From the NCBI RefSeq assembly GCF_000372365.1, contig NZ_AQUU01000010.1, positions 39,973 to 103,972 on the forward strand: a stretch of DNA of 64,000 nt, written 5' to 3'. The stretch is from Aggregatibacter actinomycetemcomitans DSM 8324 (lineage in GTDB: Bacteria; Pseudomonadota; Gammaproteobacteria; Enterobacterales; Pasteurellaceae). A program made the translations under genes and the position numbers. Below the pieces are notes generated by a model, which worked only from the letters and a program-made list of their open reading frames with translations, was not told the DNA's origin and searched no databases. Positions 53,137-63,277 of this stretch are shown here, piece after piece (position 1 is the first letter of the stretch; every line of letters begins with the position of its first letter).

Positions 53137-53781
53137 TTATTTAATGCCGTATTGTGCTCGGTAAGCGCGCATTGCCGGCAAATATTGTTGATATTCCGGT
53201 TGGGTTTTAATAAACGCCATTAGATCGGCAAAATCAACGATGGATAGCACGTTGCATTGGTAGTCGCGCTCCACTTCCTGAATGGCTGAAAGCTCGCCAT
53301 TACCGCGTTCCTGACGATTTAACGCAATCAGCACGGCGCTTAATTGTGCGCCATTCGCCTGAATAATTTGCATGGATTCGCGAATTGCCGTGCCGGCGGT
53401 GATCACGTCGTCCACCAACAACACTTTGCCTTGTAGCGGACTACCGATTAAGTTGCCGCCCTCGCCGTGATCTTTGGCTTCTTTGCGGTTAAAACACACC
53501 GGTTTATTGACGTTAAAACAGTTAAATAAGGCAATCGACACCGTGGTGGCGATGGGAATGCCTTTGTATGCCGGGCCGAAAATCACATCATATTGCAAAC
53601 CGCCGGCTTGCAGGGCGGCGGCATAAAATTCGCCCAAGCGGGCAAGATCCGCGCCTTGGTTAAACAACCCGGCGTTAAAGAAATAAGGGCTGACGCGCCC
53701 TGATTTCAAGGTGAACTCGCCGAATTTTAACACCTGACGCGCCAATGCGAATTCAATAAACTGTTGTTTGTAATTTTCCAT
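53137..53781 (-). CDS. pyrE: Orotate phosphoribosyltransferase
   Basis: A 214-residue PRTase. The PRPP-binding loop is [17 protein letters not shown] near 120-136, with the flexible loop [17 protein letters not shown] near 98-114 and [17 protein letters not shown] near 36-52. It joins orotate and PRPP to OMP in pyrimidine synthesis. It lies 9 bp after rph, the same order as in E. coli rph-pyrE, where attenuation in the gap controls pyrE; here the gap is too short for a separate attenuator. Confidence 0.97.
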   Translation of the reverse strand: MENYKQQFIEFALARQVLKFGEFTLKSGRVSPYFFNAGLFNQGADLARLGEFYAAALQAGGLQYDVIFGPAYKGIPIATTVSIALFNCFNVNKPVCFNRKEAKDHGEGGNLIGSPLQGKVLLVDDVITAGTAIRESMQIIQANGAQLSAVLIALNRQERGNGELSAIQEVERDYQCNVLSIVDFADLMAFIKTQPEYQQYLPAMRAYRAQYGIK

Positions 53782-53790
53782 TGTGCGTCC

Positions 53791-54507
53791 TTATTCCGCC
53801 AGCGTGGCGCGTTGGGTTTGGAAAATCATGTCGCAACCTTGTTTGGCAAGATCGAGCAAGGTTAAGAGTTCTTCGTGGCTGAAAGGCTTGCCTTCCGCCG
53901 TGCCCTGCACTTCAATCATACGACCGTCTTCCATCATCACCACGTTCATGTCCGTTTCGGCGGCGGAATCTTCCACATATTCCAAATCGCACACCGCTTC
54001 GCCGTTCACAATGCCCACAGAAATGGCGGCAACCAAACCTTTCAGCGGGTTTTTCGCCAGCGTGCCGTTTGTCACCAAGCTGTTCAGCGCATCGCATAAC
54101 GCCACGCAAGCACCGGTAATGGATGCCGTGCGCGTGCCGCCGTCCGCTTGGATCACATCGCAATCCAAGGTAATACAACGCTCGCCTAGGGCTTCCAAAT
54201 CCACCATGGCACGCAAGGAACGGGCGATTAAACGCTGAATTTCCAAGGTGCGTCCGCCTTGTTTGCCTTTCGCCGCTTCACGTTGCATACGGCTGTGGGT
54301 GGAACGCGGCAACATGCCGTATTCCGCCGTCACCCAACCTTGTCCTTGCCCTTTTAGAAAGCGCGGTACACTCTCTTCGACCGAGGCGGTACACAACACT
54401 TTGGTATCGCCGAATTCCACCAACACGGAACCTTCCGCGTGTTTGGTGTAATGACGGGTGATCTGAATCGGGCGGGGTTGGTGATTGGCACGTTGATTCG
54501 GGCGCAT
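53791..54507 (-). CDS. rph: Ribonuclease PH
   Basis: A 238-residue phosphorolytic 3' exoribonuclease that trims tRNA 3' ends. It has [40 protein letters not shown], the substrate stretch [20 protein letters not shown] and [15 protein letters not shown], with metal-site Asp in [20 protein letters not shown]. The start at 54507 follows GAGGAA; a longer frame to 54585 adds unconserved residues. Divergent from yicC. Confidence 0.97.
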   Translation of the reverse strand: MRPNQRANHQPRPIQITRHYTKHAEGSVLVEFGDTKVLCTASVEESVPRFLKGQGQGWVTAEYGMLPRSTHSRMQREAAKGKQGGRTLEIQRLIARSLRAMVDLEALGERCITLDCDVIQADGGTRTASITGACVALCDALNSLVTNGTLAKNPLKGLVAAISVGIVNGEAVCDLEYVEDSAAETDMNVVMMEDGRMIEVQGTAEGKPFSHEELLTLLDLAKQGCDMIFQTQRATLAE

Positions 54508-54624
54508 GAAAAATTCCTCGTTAAGCAATAAAAAATCGCGCCATTTTAGCACGCAAACTGACAGAAACGAAATTTGGCAGTACAATAGAACGCAATTTTA
54601 CGGGATAAAAATGAAGGAATTATT

Positions 54625-55488
54625 ATGATTTATAGCATGACGGCATTTGCTGCGTTAGAGATAAAAAAAGACTGGGGCAACGCAGTTTGGGAAATTCGCT
54701 CGGTGAATCAACGTTATCTGGAAACCTTTTTCCGCCTGCCGGAACAGTTCCGCAGCTTAGAAAACACCTTGCGCGAAAGCCTGCGTCAAAAGCTCACCCG
54801 TGGCAAAATCGAATGCACATTGCGCATCGATAATAAAAAACAAACCGCCGCCGAATTGCACATTAACCAAGAACTCGCCGGTCAAGTGCTGCAATCCTTA
54901 CAATGGCTGAAACAACAAGCGGGCGAAGGCGAATTCAATTTAACCGATGTATTGCGCTATCCGGGCGTGGTGGAAGTGCCGGAACAAGATGTGGATTTAA
55001 TCAGTCAGGATTTATTGGCGGCATTTGAACAAGTGGTCGGCGAATTTATCGCCATGCGTCAGCGCGAAGGGGAAAAAATCCATACCTTACTGGAACAGCG
55101 CCTTGACGCCATCAACGTCGAACAGCAAAAAGTGCGGTCAAAAATGCCGGAGATTTTACAATGGCAGCGTGAGCGGATGCTGCAACGCTTCGAGGAAATT
55201 CAACTGCAACCCGATCCACAACGTTTAGAGCAGGAGCTGATTATGCTGGCGCAACGCATTGATGTGGCGGAAGAACTGGATCGGTTACAGTTACACGTGA
55301 AAGAAACCCAAAATATTCTGCGCAAAGGCGGCGCGGTGGGACGTAAGCTGGATTTTATGATGCAGGAACTAAACCGCGAATCCAACACGCTGGCGTCCAA
55401 ATCTATTAATGTGGACGTCACCAATTCCGCCATTGAGCTTAAAGTGTTAATCGAGCAAATGCGTGAGCAAATTCAAAATCTTGAGTAA
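54625..55488 (+). CDS. yicC: YicC family endoribonuclease
   Basis: A 287-residue protein with the YicC signature: opening MIYSMTAFA, EIRSVNQRYLETFFRLPEQF near 25-44, and the C-terminal GAVGRKLDFMMQELNRESNT followed by LASKSI. E. coli YicC is an endoribonuclease that promotes decay of the sRNA RyhB. It is divergent from rph-pyrE, the enteric order. It is followed by ygfZ after 27 bp. Confidence 0.94.
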   Translation: MIYSMTAFAALEIKKDWGNAVWEIRSVNQRYLETFFRLPEQFRSLENTLRESLRQKLTRGKIECTLRIDNKKQTAAELHINQELAGQVLQSLQWLKQQAGEGEFNLTDVLRYPGVVEVPEQDVDLISQDLLAAFEQVVGEFIAMRQREGEKIHTLLEQRLDAINVEQQKVRSKMPEILQWQRERMLQRFEEIQLQPDPQRLEQELIMLAQRIDVAEELDRLQLHVKETQNILRKGGAVGRKLDFMMQELNRESNTLASKSINVDVTNSAIELKVLIEQMREQIQNLE

Positions 55489-55515
55489 TTTATTGATATT
55501 TTTAAGGAAAGTACG

Positions 55516-56403
55516 ATGGCATATGCACTTTTAACGGCACAACAGGACGACATCATCTGCCCGCTCAGCCATTACACCCTCATTGAAATGGCGGGTGTGG
55601 ATGCGGAAAAATATTTGCAGGGGCAACTCACCTGCGATGTGACAAAACTGGCGGCAGGCGAATCCACCCTCACCGCCCATTGCGATCCGAAAGGCAAAAT
55701 GAGCGCGCTATTCCGCCTGATTCGACAAGACGAACAGACCTTTTATATGTTGCTGAAAAGTGAATTATTGCCGTCGGCATTGGATCAACTGAAGAAATAT
55801 GCGGTGTTTTCCAAAGTCACCTTCACCCCGTTAGATTGGCAAATTATCGGCGCGGCAGGTGCGAAAGGCATCGAAAAGTACGGTCAGATTTCCGCGCAAA
55901 TTCGTGTTGCAGTTAACGATCGACAACCACGTGTCATTTTGTTAAATCCGACCCGCTTATCCATCGAACCGACTGCCGAAGCAAACGTGTGGGATTTGTT
56001 GGATATTCAGGACGGCGTGCCCGGTTTAGCGGTGGCAACCCAACTACAATTCATTCCGCAGGCGTTAAATCTGCAAAGCATCGAACAAGCGATTTCCTTC
56101 CACAAAGGCTGTTACATCGGGCAAGAAACGGTGGCGCGCGCCAAATATCGCGGCGCCAACAAACGCGCCTTGTTTATCTTTGCGGCACAAACGGAAAGCC
56201 TACCTGACATCGGTTCGCCGTTGGAAATGGCGCTCGGCGACAACTGGCGCTGCACCGGCACGATCATAAGTGCGGTCAATTTTCACGACGTTTTATGGTT
56301 GCAGGCGGTGCTTAATACGCCGTTGGAAGACGGGCAGGCATTCCGTTTACCAGACAGCCAAACGACGTTGACATTACAACCTTTACCTTACGAGTTAAGC
56401 TAA
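55516..56403 (+). CDS. ygfZ: tRNA-modifying protein YgfZ
   Basis: A 295-residue folate-binding protein of the GcvT fold. The signature is KGCYIGQETVARAKYRG near 195-211, with Cys in the K-G-C-Y-x-G-Q motif, and GQLTCDVTKLAAGESTLTAH at the N-terminus. It supports Fe-S enzymes including MiaB. The adjoining patatin remnant begins right at its stop codon. Confidence 0.94.
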   Translation: MAYALLTAQQDDIICPLSHYTLIEMAGVDAEKYLQGQLTCDVTKLAAGESTLTAHCDPKGKMSALFRLIRQDEQTFYMLLKSELLPSALDQLKKYAVFSKVTFTPLDWQIIGAAGAKGIEKYGQISAQIRVAVNDRQPRVILLNPTRLSIEPTAEANVWDLLDIQDGVPGLAVATQLQFIPQALNLQSIEQAISFHKGCYIGQETVARAKYRGANKRALFIFAAQTESLPDIGSPLEMALGDNWRCTGTIISAVNFHDVLWLQAVLNTPLEDGQAFRLPDSQTTLTLQPLPYELS

Positions 56404-56716
56404 ATGCAAGTCGGACTGGTATTAGAAGGCAGCGCCATGCGCGGGATATTCACCGCCGGTGTGCTGGATGTGTTCCCGGATGAGCGGATTCCTATCGACG
56501 ATCGTCAGCGTCCGCCGGGCCTTGTTCGGCGTGAATTTGCCGTCGAAACAAAAAGGGCGCGTTGCGTTACAACAAAAATACCTGAACGACAAACGCTATA
56601 TGGGCTTCCACAGCCTGTTCACCACGGGCAACATCGTCAACAAAGATTTCACTCTTTATCAACTGCCTTTTGAACTAGATATATTCGATCAGGACGAATT
56701 CGCCCGCGCCGGCATC
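56404..56716 (+). pseudogene. Remnant of a patatin-like phospholipase (YjjU type)
   Basis: The start MQVGLVLEGSAMRGIFTAGV is a patatin opening (normally GGAMRG). Small deletions follow: the nucleophile motif that should read VSVSAGALFG is VSVRRALFG in another frame, so the catalytic Ser is lost. KQKGR..KKYLNDKRYMGFH, then YQLPFELDIFDQDEFARAGI, continue until about 56716. Only about 105 of roughly 350 residues remain. After the break a different plus frame reads LVALGVLIFIIGGVL, a membrane-helix-like tail ending at 56842, which may come from another gene. Confidence 0.75.
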
Positions 56717-56920
56717 GACTTTAGTTGCTTTAGGAGTGTTGATATTTATCATCGGCGGGGTACTTCGGACAAATCATTATCTATTTATCCTCGTCAAAAA
56801 ATCCGCTGGAAACCGACCGCACTTTATGGTATAAAGCACGCCGTTATTTTGCTGTTTAAAAATAACGTTCAATTTTTAATCAAACTTACTAAAACACACA
56901 CATATCAGTAAGGCTAAATC

Positions 56921-56985
56921 GGGGTGCCAAACGGTCGATTGGCTGGGTATGTGGAGGCTAAACCCCAAACAAAAGGAAAATTATT
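56921..56985 (+). promoter_or_regulatory. Candidate structured leader of rpsB
   Basis: GGGGT (56921-56925) can close with ACCCC (56962-56966), and inside it GCCAA (56926-56930) pairs with TTGGC (56939-56943). A ribosome site AAAGGAAAA follows. Enteric rpsB has a 5' leader through which S2 represses itself; the position fits, but I cannot confirm the same fold. Confidence 0.45.
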
Positions 56986-57708
56986 ATGGCACAAGTTTCT
57001 ATGCGCGATATGCTTCAGGCAGGTGTTCACTTCGGTCACCAAACCCGTTACTGGAACCCAAAAATGAAACCGTTCATTTTCGGACCACGCAACGGCGTTC
57101 ACATCATCAATCTTGAAAAAACCGTTCCAATGTTCAACGCGGCATTAGCCGAGTTAACCCGCATTGCAAGCAACAACGGCAAAGTGTTATTCGTTGGTAC
57201 CAAACGCGCAGCGACCGATGCAGTTCAAGCAGCGGCATTAGAATGTCAACAATACTATGTAAATCACCGTTGGTTAGGCGGTATGTTGACCAACTGGAAA
57301 ACAGTTCGTCAATCCATCAAACGCTTAAAAGATTTAGAAACCCAATCTCAAGACGGCACCTTCGACAAATTAACCAAAAAAGAAGCGTTAATGCGTAGCC
57401 GTGAGATGGAAAAACTTGAATTAAGCCTTGGCGGTATCAAAGATATGGGCGGTTTGCCGGATGCGTTATTCGTTATCGGTGCGGATCACGAACATATCGC
57501 GGTTAAAGAAGCAAACAACTTGGGCATTCCTGTATTTGCTATCGTTGATACCAACTCCGATCCGGACGGCGTAGATTTCGTTATTCCGGGTAACGACGAC
57601 GCAGCGCGCGCCATTCAACTTTACTTGGCTTCGGCGGTTGCAGCGATCAAAGAAGGTCGTGGTAACGAAGAAGCGGTTGCTGAAGAATTAGCGCAAGCCG
57701 CAGAATAA
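56986..57708 (+). CDS. rpsB: 30S ribosomal protein S2
   Basis: A 240-residue protein that opens [20 protein letters not shown]. It has [20 protein letters not shown] and [20 protein letters not shown], then [19 protein letters not shown]. Standard length for the family. It is followed by tsf across a gap with a partial terminator, as in E. coli rpsB-tsf. Confidence 0.98.
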   Translation: MAQVSMRDMLQAGVHFGHQTRYWNPKMKPFIFGPRNGVHIINLEKTVPMFNAALAELTRIASNNGKVLFVGTKRAATDAVQAAALECQQYYVNHRWLGGMLTNWKTVRQSIKRLKDLETQSQDGTFDKLTKKEALMRSREMEKLELSLGGIKDMGGLPDALFVIGADHEHIAVKEANNLGIPVFAIVDTNSDPDGVDFVIPGNDDAARAIQLYLASAVAAIKEGRGNEEAVAEELAQAAE

Positions 57709-57764
57709 TTCAAGCGATTGCAATAAGGCGTAAGCCCTTATTAATCAGACGATTAATTGGTTAG

Positions 57765-57842
57765 CAGGGGGCTGAAACAGCTCCCTGTATTTTTTGAGCT
57801 AAAAGTGCGGTTAAAAAACAAGTTATTTTTCAACCGCACTTT
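57765..57842 (+). terminator. Two hairpins between rpsB and tsf
   Basis: CAGGGGGCTG/CAGCTCCCTG (57765-57787, one G-T pair, AAA loop) is followed by TATTTTTT, a good intrinsic terminator. Then the inverted uptake signals AAAAGTGCGGTT (57801-57812) and AACCGCACTTT (57832-57842) form a second stem. Together they should lower tsf relative to rpsB; in E. coli the same gap has a partial terminator. Confidence 0.8.
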
Positions 57843-57862
57843 AACCGACAGAGGATTTTAAA

Positions 57863-58711
57863 ATGGCTGAAATCACAGCATCATTAGTAAAAGAACTGCG
57901 TGAACGTACCGGCGCAGGCATGATGGAATGTAAAAAAGCATTAGTTGAAGCAAACGGCGACATCGAATTAGCCATCGACAACATGCGTAAATCCGGTCAA
58001 GCCAAAGCGGCGAAAAAAGCCGGTCGTGTTGCCGCTGAAGGTGTGATCATCGCGCGCGTACAAAACGGTTTCGGTGTGGTGGTTGAATTAAACTGCGAAA
58101 CCGACTTCGTGGCAAAAGATGCCGGCTTCTTAGGTTTAGCCAATGAAGTGGCTGACTACGCAGTCGCACACAAAGGCACCTCCATCGAACAATTACAAGC
58201 GGAATTTGAAGAAAAACGTGCGGCATTGGTAGCCAAAATCGGTGAAAACATGACTATTCGTCGTGTAGCTTACATCGAAGGCGACGTGGTAGGTTCTTAC
58301 TTACACGGCGCGAAAATCGGCGTATTGGTTGCAGGTAAAGGCGCAGACGACGAGTTATTAAAACACATCGCTATGCACATCGCGGCAAGCCGTCCTGACT
58401 ACGTTAACCCAAGCGACGTGCCTGCCGACGTGGTTGAACACGAGCGCAACATCCAAGTGGATATCGCTATGCAATCCGGCAAACCACGCGAAATCGCAGA
58501 AAAAATGGTTGAAGGCCGCATGAAGAAATTCACCGGCGAAGTGTCCTTAACCGGCCAACCGTTCGTCATGGTTCCATCTAAATCCGTTGGCGATTTATTA
58601 AAAGAAAAAGGTGCCGAAGTCTCTAACTTCATCCGTTTAGAAGTGGGCGAAGGTATCGAGAAAGTGGAAACCGACTTTGCCGCAGAAGTGGCTGCAATGT
58701 CTAAAGCTTAA
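57863..58711 (+). CDS. tsf: Translation elongation factor Ts
   Basis: A 282-residue protein. It has the UBA-like N-terminal domain with [20 protein letters not shown] near 11-30 and the EF-Tu-contacting [10 protein letters not shown] near 80-89. It recycles EF-Tu by GDP release. The start follows AGAGGA. Confidence 0.98.
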   Translation: MAEITASLVKELRERTGAGMMECKKALVEANGDIELAIDNMRKSGQAKAAKKAGRVAAEGVIIARVQNGFGVVVELNCETDFVAKDAGFLGLANEVADYAVAHKGTSIEQLQAEFEEKRAALVAKIGENMTIRRVAYIEGDVVGSYLHGAKIGVLVAGKGADDELLKHIAMHIAASRPDYVNPSDVPADVVEHERNIQVDIAMQSGKPREIAEKMVEGRMKKFTGEVSLTGQPFVMVPSKSVGDLLKEKGAEVSNFIRLEVGEGIEKVETDFAAEVAAMSKA

Positions 58712-58725
58712 TTGATGATTTAAGC

Positions 58726-58757
58726 AAAAAAGCAGGTGTCAAAACCTGCTTTTTTAT
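58726..58757 (+). terminator. Terminator of tsf
   Basis: AAAAAAGCAGGT/ACCTGCTTTTTT, a 12-bp perfect stem with a 6-nt loop and a T-run within the arm. The remaining 226 bp up to recO hold no gene I can support. Confidence 0.92.
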
Positions 58758-58983
58758 TCTCCGGCATTTCTCGATTCTCACGCTTGCCCGATAGTTCAAG
58801 CGTCCACGCTTAGACCGATAAAATAGCGCAGACCTGAACATTTACACTACCGTCAATCAGTGCCGACATTTCCGTTATAACCCATTCCCTTTTATTCTAA
58901 AATCCCACGCAAAAATCCCACAAAGTGCGGTGTGAAATCTGCTAGAATAAGCGCAATTTTTTATCGGCGAAAAGGGCGACATC

Positions 58984-59694
58984 ATCGAAAATTGGCAACG
59001 CGGTTTCGTGCTACATCGCAAATCTTACAGCGAAACCAGCTTACTGATCGATTTACTCACGGAAGACTTCGGGCGGATCAGCGTCTTGGCAAAAGGCGCA
59101 CGGGCGAAGCGTTCCATGTTAAAAGGCGTGTTGCAGCCTTTCACGCCGTTGTTGTTACGCTGGAGCGGACGCGGTGAGCTGAAAATCCTGACCAAAGCGG
59201 AACCCGCCGCCATTGCGCTTCCGTTGCAAAATATCGCTTTATACAGCGGGTTTTATTTAAACGAACTCCTCTGCCGCGTGCTGGAACCGGAAACCGCCTA
59301 TCCGCAACTGTTCCAACAATATTTGCAATGTTTAACCCAACTGGCGATGAATCAACAGCAAGTGGAACCCGCTCTGCGCACCTTTGAATTTCAGCTGTTG
59401 CGCACCCTTGGATACGGCATTGATTTCACCCATTGCGCCGGTTCGGGCAACACGGTAGAAGCGGACATGACCTATCGTTACCGCGAAGAAAAAGGCTTTA
59501 TCGCCTCCTTAATTAAAGACAATTTAACTTTTTACGGGCGCGAATTGCTGGCATTTGAGCAAACCCGATTTGACGACCCGAGCATATTAGTGGCGGCAAA
59601 ACGTTTTACACGCATCGCCTTAAAGCCTTATTTAGGTGACAAGCCATTGAAAAGCCGAGAATTATTTACACAACATAGCTTATATTCCAAATAA
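58984..59694 (+). CDS. recO: DNA repair protein RecO, apparent ATC start
   Basis: The RecO frame is clear: an N-terminal OB fold ([25 protein letters not shown]-type [34 protein letters not shown]) and a helical domain ([38 protein letters not shown]). RecO loads RecA on SSB-coated DNA with RecR. The frame includes ENWQRGF directly before the first canonical start (GTG 59008), and homologues begin M-E-x-WQRGF. The codon where ATG is expected is ATC at 58984, 8 nt after AAGGG. The GTG has no ribosome site and would remove 8 residues of the first strand. About 236 residues if ATC is used. Confidence 0.85.
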   Translation: MENWQRGFVLHRKSYSETSLLIDLLTEDFGRISVLAKGARAKRSMLKGVLQPFTPLLLRWSGRGELKILTKAEPAAIALPLQNIALYSGFYLNELLCRVLEPETAYPQLFQQYLQCLTQLAMNQQQVEPALRTFEFQLLRTLGYGIDFTHCAGSGNTVEADMTYRYREEKGFIASLIKDNLTFYGRELLAFEQTRFDDPSILVAAKRFTRIALKPYLGDKPLKSRELFTQHSLYSK

Positions 59695-59695
59695 C

Positions 59696-61012
59696 ATGGC
59701 ATTACTTTACAGCGGAACCAAACCGAAAAAAAATACCGCCAATTTCACCGCCCACATCCTTGATTTGGATTATCAGGGGCTGGGCGTAGCGAAAATGAAC
59801 GGCAAAACCTGGTTTATCGAAAATGCGCTACCGCAGGAAAGCGTGGAAGTGCGTGTGCTGGAAGAAAAACGCCAATACGGACACGGCATAGCACAGCGCA
59901 TTTTGCACCCAAGCCCGCAACGCCAAACGCCACTGTGTACCTATTTTACGCAATGCGGTGGCTGCCAAAATCAACATATTCCCATCGAATTACAACGTTC
60001 CGCCAAACAAAAGGCGCTGATTCAACGCCTCAGTCGTTTGCAACCCGAGCCGATTCAGTTTATGCCGTTATTACAGGGCGAACCTTGGCATTATCGCCGT
60101 CGGGTGAGATTAAGTGTGGGCTTTGATAGTAAAACGCGCAAGCTGAGTATCGGCTTACGGCGTAAAAATGCACAACAAATTATCCCGATTGAACATTGCC
60201 CTGTGCTGGAACAACCGCTCAACGATTTACTGCCGAAACTGACCGCACTTTTCGCGCAGTGGTCCGCCCCGCAACAACTGGGTCACATTGAGCTAGTGGC
60301 GGCGGACAACGGTGTCGCCATGCTGTTGCGGCACATCAAAAACGTCGCCGAAAACGACCGCACTTTATTGCTGAAATTCGCCGAGCAGCACAACCTCATG
60401 TTATTCGTGCAAGAACTGGATGCCATTGAACATTGGCACGGCGAACAACCTTTTTATCGTTTGGATAACGACCTGACCTTGCAATTTGATATTCGTGATT
60501 TCATACAAATTAACGCCGAATTAAACCGCCAAATGATCAACACCGCGCTGGATTGGTTAGCGTTAAACGAACGGGAGCATGTGCTGGATTTATTCTGCGG
60601 TATGGGCAATTTCACCTTGCCGATCGCCCGTCGGGTAAAAAGTGCGGTGGGAATTGAAGGCGTTTCCGCGATGGTGGAAAAAGCCCGTAGAAATGCCGAA
60701 CGAAACCGCTGTCACAATGTCCAATTCTATCAAGCAGATTTGGATAAATCGTTTGTCAATCAAGGCTGGGCGCAGCAACCTTTCAATAAGATTCTGCTCG
60801 ACCCGCCACGCACAGGAGCGGCATTTGCGTTAAATGCGCTCTGTCAATTACAGGCTGAAAATATCCTGTATGTTTCTTGCAATCCTGCAACGCTCGTGCG
60901 AGATACGGAAATCTTGCGTAATGCAGGCTACCAACTGGATAAAGTCGCCATGATCGATATGTTCCCGCATACCGGTCATTTGGAATCGATAAGTTTATTT
61001 CGGAAAAAATAA
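59696..61012 (+). CDS. rlmD: 23S rRNA (uracil1939-C5)-methyltransferase RlmD
   Basis: A 438-residue protein. An N-terminal TRAM domain (about 12-75) is followed by the 4Fe-4S ligands in CTYFTQCGGCQNQH with a further Cys in IEHCPVL. The SAM domain has VLDLFCGMGNFTLPIARR, LDPPRTGA and the catalytic Cys in YVSCNPATLVRD. It makes m5U1939 in 23S rRNA. It lies 1 bp after recO and 9 bp before relA, the rlmD-relA order of enterics. Confidence 0.97.
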   Translation: MALLYSGTKPKKNTANFTAHILDLDYQGLGVAKMNGKTWFIENALPQESVEVRVLEEKRQYGHGIAQRILHPSPQRQTPLCTYFTQCGGCQNQHIPIELQRSAKQKALIQRLSRLQPEPIQFMPLLQGEPWHYRRRVRLSVGFDSKTRKLSIGLRRKNAQQIIPIEHCPVLEQPLNDLLPKLTALFAQWSAPQQLGHIELVAADNGVAMLLRHIKNVAENDRTLLLKFAEQHNLMLFVQELDAIEHWHGEQPFYRLDNDLTLQFDIRDFIQINAELNRQMINTALDWLALNEREHVLDLFCGMGNFTLPIARRVKSAVGIEGVSAMVEKARRNAERNRCHNVQFYQADLDKSFVNQGWAQQPFNKILLDPPRTGAAFALNALCQLQAENILYVSCNPATLVRDTEILRNAGYQLDKVAMIDMFPHTGHLESISLFRKK

Positions 61013-61021
61013 GGATTCGTT

Positions 61022-63253
61022 ATGGTCGCTGTGAGAGGATCTCATTTATTAAATCCTAAAGATTTTGAGATTGAACAATGGTGCGCTAATTTAAATGTGG
61101 CAGACAATATCAAAACCGGTCTCACCGCCTGTTGGCACTATTCGCAGCAAAAAATCGCACTGCGTGCCGAGCATCATACGGAAGAGGCGCATTTGTTGTC
61201 CTTCGGTGTGGAAATGGTGGAAATTCTGCACAGTTTAAACATGGATTGCGACAGCCTGCTCACGGCGATGTTATTTCCAATTGTGAACGATCAGCTGGTG
61301 GATTTTGCACAAATTGAAGCAGATTTCGGCGCCAATATCAGCAAATTGGCAAAAGGCGTCATCGAGATGGACAACATTCGTCAGTTAAACGTCACCCACT
61401 CCGCCAGCGGCCTGCAAGTGGATAATGTGCGTCGTATGTTGCTTGCCATGGTGGACGACTTCCGCTGCGTCATTATCAAACTCGCCGAAAGAATCGCCTT
61501 CCTGCGAGACGCGGTGAATAACAATTACACCGAAGAACAACGGGTACTCGCCGCCAAGGAATGCGCCAATATTTACGCCCCACTCGCCAACCGCCTCGGT
61601 ATCGGACAACTCAAATGGGAGCTGGAAGACTATTGCTTCCGCTATCTGCACCCGGAACAATACCGCGCCATCGCCAAACTGTTGCAAGAACGCCGCATTG
61701 ACCGCGAACAATATATCGCCGATTTTATCACCGAACTCACCGGCTATTTGCAGGAAAACATCCAACAGGTGGAAGTGTACGGACGTCCGAAACACATTTA
61801 CAGCATTTGGCGCAAAATGCAGAAAAAAAATCTGGAATTCAGCGAGTTATACGACGTTCGCGCGGTGCGTATTATCGTGCAAAAATTGCAGGATTGTTAC
61901 ACCGCACTTGGCATCGTACACACCCATTTCAAACATTTACCGAAAGAATTCGACGATTATGTCGCCAACCCAAAACCGAATGGCTATCAATCCATTCATA
62001 CCGTGGTGCTAGGCAAAGGCGGCAAGCCCATTGAAGTGCAAATCCGCACCCAGCAAATGCACGATGATGCCGAGCTGGGTGTAGCGGCGCACTGGAAATA
62101 TAAAGAAGGCGCCACCGCAGGGCGTTCCGGCTACGCAGAAAAAATCGCCTGGTTACGCAAACTGCTGGCATGGCAGGACGATATTACCGACTCCGGCGAA
62201 GTCATGGCAGAATTGCGTAGCCAAGTATTCGACGACCGCGTATATGTGTTTACGCCGAAAGGCGAAGTGGTGGATCTGCCCACCGGCTCCACCCCGCTGG
62301 ATTTCGCTTATGCCATTCACAGCGAAATCGGGCACCGTTGTATCGGCGCCAAAGTGGGCGGACGCATTGTGCCCTTCACGTATCAGCTGCAAATGGGCGA
62401 TCAGGTGGACATCATCACCCAGAAAAACCCGAACCCAAGCCGCGACTGGCTGAACCCGAATCTTGGCTTTACCCACACGGCGAAATCCCGCGCGAAAATT
62501 CACGCGTGGTTCAAAAAACAGGATCGCGATAAAAACATTCCGGCAGGCAAAGAATTGCTGGAAAGCGAGATTAACCGCTTAGGCATCAGTTTAAAACAGG
62601 TAGAACAGCAGGCGCTGCCCCGTTACAACCTGAAAAATCTGGACGATTTATATGCCGGCATCGGCGGCGGTGATATTCGCATCAGCCCGCTGATTAACTT
62701 CCTACAAAACAAATTTATCAAAACCTCCGCCCAGGAAGTGGACGAAGAAATTTTGCGCCATGTGAGCAACAAAAGTGCGGTCAATTCTCAGCAAAAATCC
62801 GAGCGCAAAGACTGTGTGATCGTGGAAGGCGTGGGCAACCTCATGCACCATATCGCCCGCTGCTGCCAACCTATTCCGGGCGACAGCATCGTGGGCTACA
62901 TCACCATGGGACGCGGTATTTCCATTCACTGCTGCGACTGCGACCAATTCCTCGAATTGCAAGCCGCACACCCGGAACGCGTGGTGGAATCCCGCTGGGG
63001 CGACAATTATTCCAGCGGCTTCTATCTCAACATCCGCATCGTGGCGTCGGATCGCAACGGCTTATTGCGCGACATCACCACCGTGCTGGCAAATGAAAAA
63101 ATCAGCGTACTCGGCGTTTCCACTCACACGGACAGCAAGCGCCAAGTGGCGAATATTGATATGCAAATTGAACTGAATAACGTGGAAATGTTAAGTAAAA
63201 TTCTGTCCCGTTTGGAAAAACTGGATGATGTCATTGAAGCCAAACGCCTCTAA
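61022..63253 (+). CDS. relA: GTP pyrophosphokinase RelA
   Basis: A 743-residue protein, E. coli 744. An inactive HD domain (no HD pair around 60-150, as expected for RelA) precedes the synthetase domain with YGRPKHIYSIWRKMQKKN and NPKPNGYQSIHTVV near 318-331. The TGS domain has VYVFTPKGEVVDLPTGSTPL; a helical and zinc-finger region has CCQPIPGDSIVGY and SIHCCDC; the C-terminal ACT domain has IRIVASDRNGLLRDIT. It makes (p)ppGpp on ribosomes with uncharged tRNA. It probably forms one transcript with rlmD and recO. Confidence 0.97.
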   Translation: MVAVRGSHLLNPKDFEIEQWCANLNVADNIKTGLTACWHYSQQKIALRAEHHTEEAHLLSFGVEMVEILHSLNMDCDSLLTAMLFPIVNDQLVDFAQIEADFGANISKLAKGVIEMDNIRQLNVTHSASGLQVDNVRRMLLAMVDDFRCVIIKLAERIAFLRDAVNNNYTEEQRVLAAKECANIYAPLANRLGIGQLKWELEDYCFRYLHPEQYRAIAKLLQERRIDREQYIADFITELTGYLQENIQQVEVYGRPKHIYSIWRKMQKKNLEFSELYDVRAVRIIVQKLQDCYTALGIVHTHFKHLPKEFDDYVANPKPNGYQSIHTVVLGKGGKPIEVQIRTQQMHDDAELGVAAHWKYKEGATAGRSGYAEKIAWLRKLLAWQDDITDSGEVMAELRSQVFDDRVYVFTPKGEVVDLPTGSTPLDFAYAIHSEIGHRCIGAKVGGRIVPFTYQLQMGDQVDIITQKNPNPSRDWLNPNLGFTHTAKSRAKIHAWFKKQDRDKNIPAGKELLESEINRLGISLKQVEQQALPRYNLKNLDDLYAGIGGGDIRISPLINFLQNKFIKTSAQEVDEEILRHVSNKSAVNSQQKSERKDCVIVEGVGNLMHHIARCCQPIPGDSIVGYITMGRGISIHCCDCDQFLELQAAHPERVVESRWGDNYSSGFYLNIRIVASDRNGLLRDITTVLANEKISVLGVSTHTDSKRQVANIDMQIELNNVEMLSKILSRLEKLDDVIEAKRL

Positions 63254-63277
63254 TAAAAAGAAAAAAAGGAAAATCAA

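Noticed and set aside
61385..61795. Minus-strand frame of 136 codons inside relA
   Set aside because: Antisense shadow of the RelA frame with no start signal.
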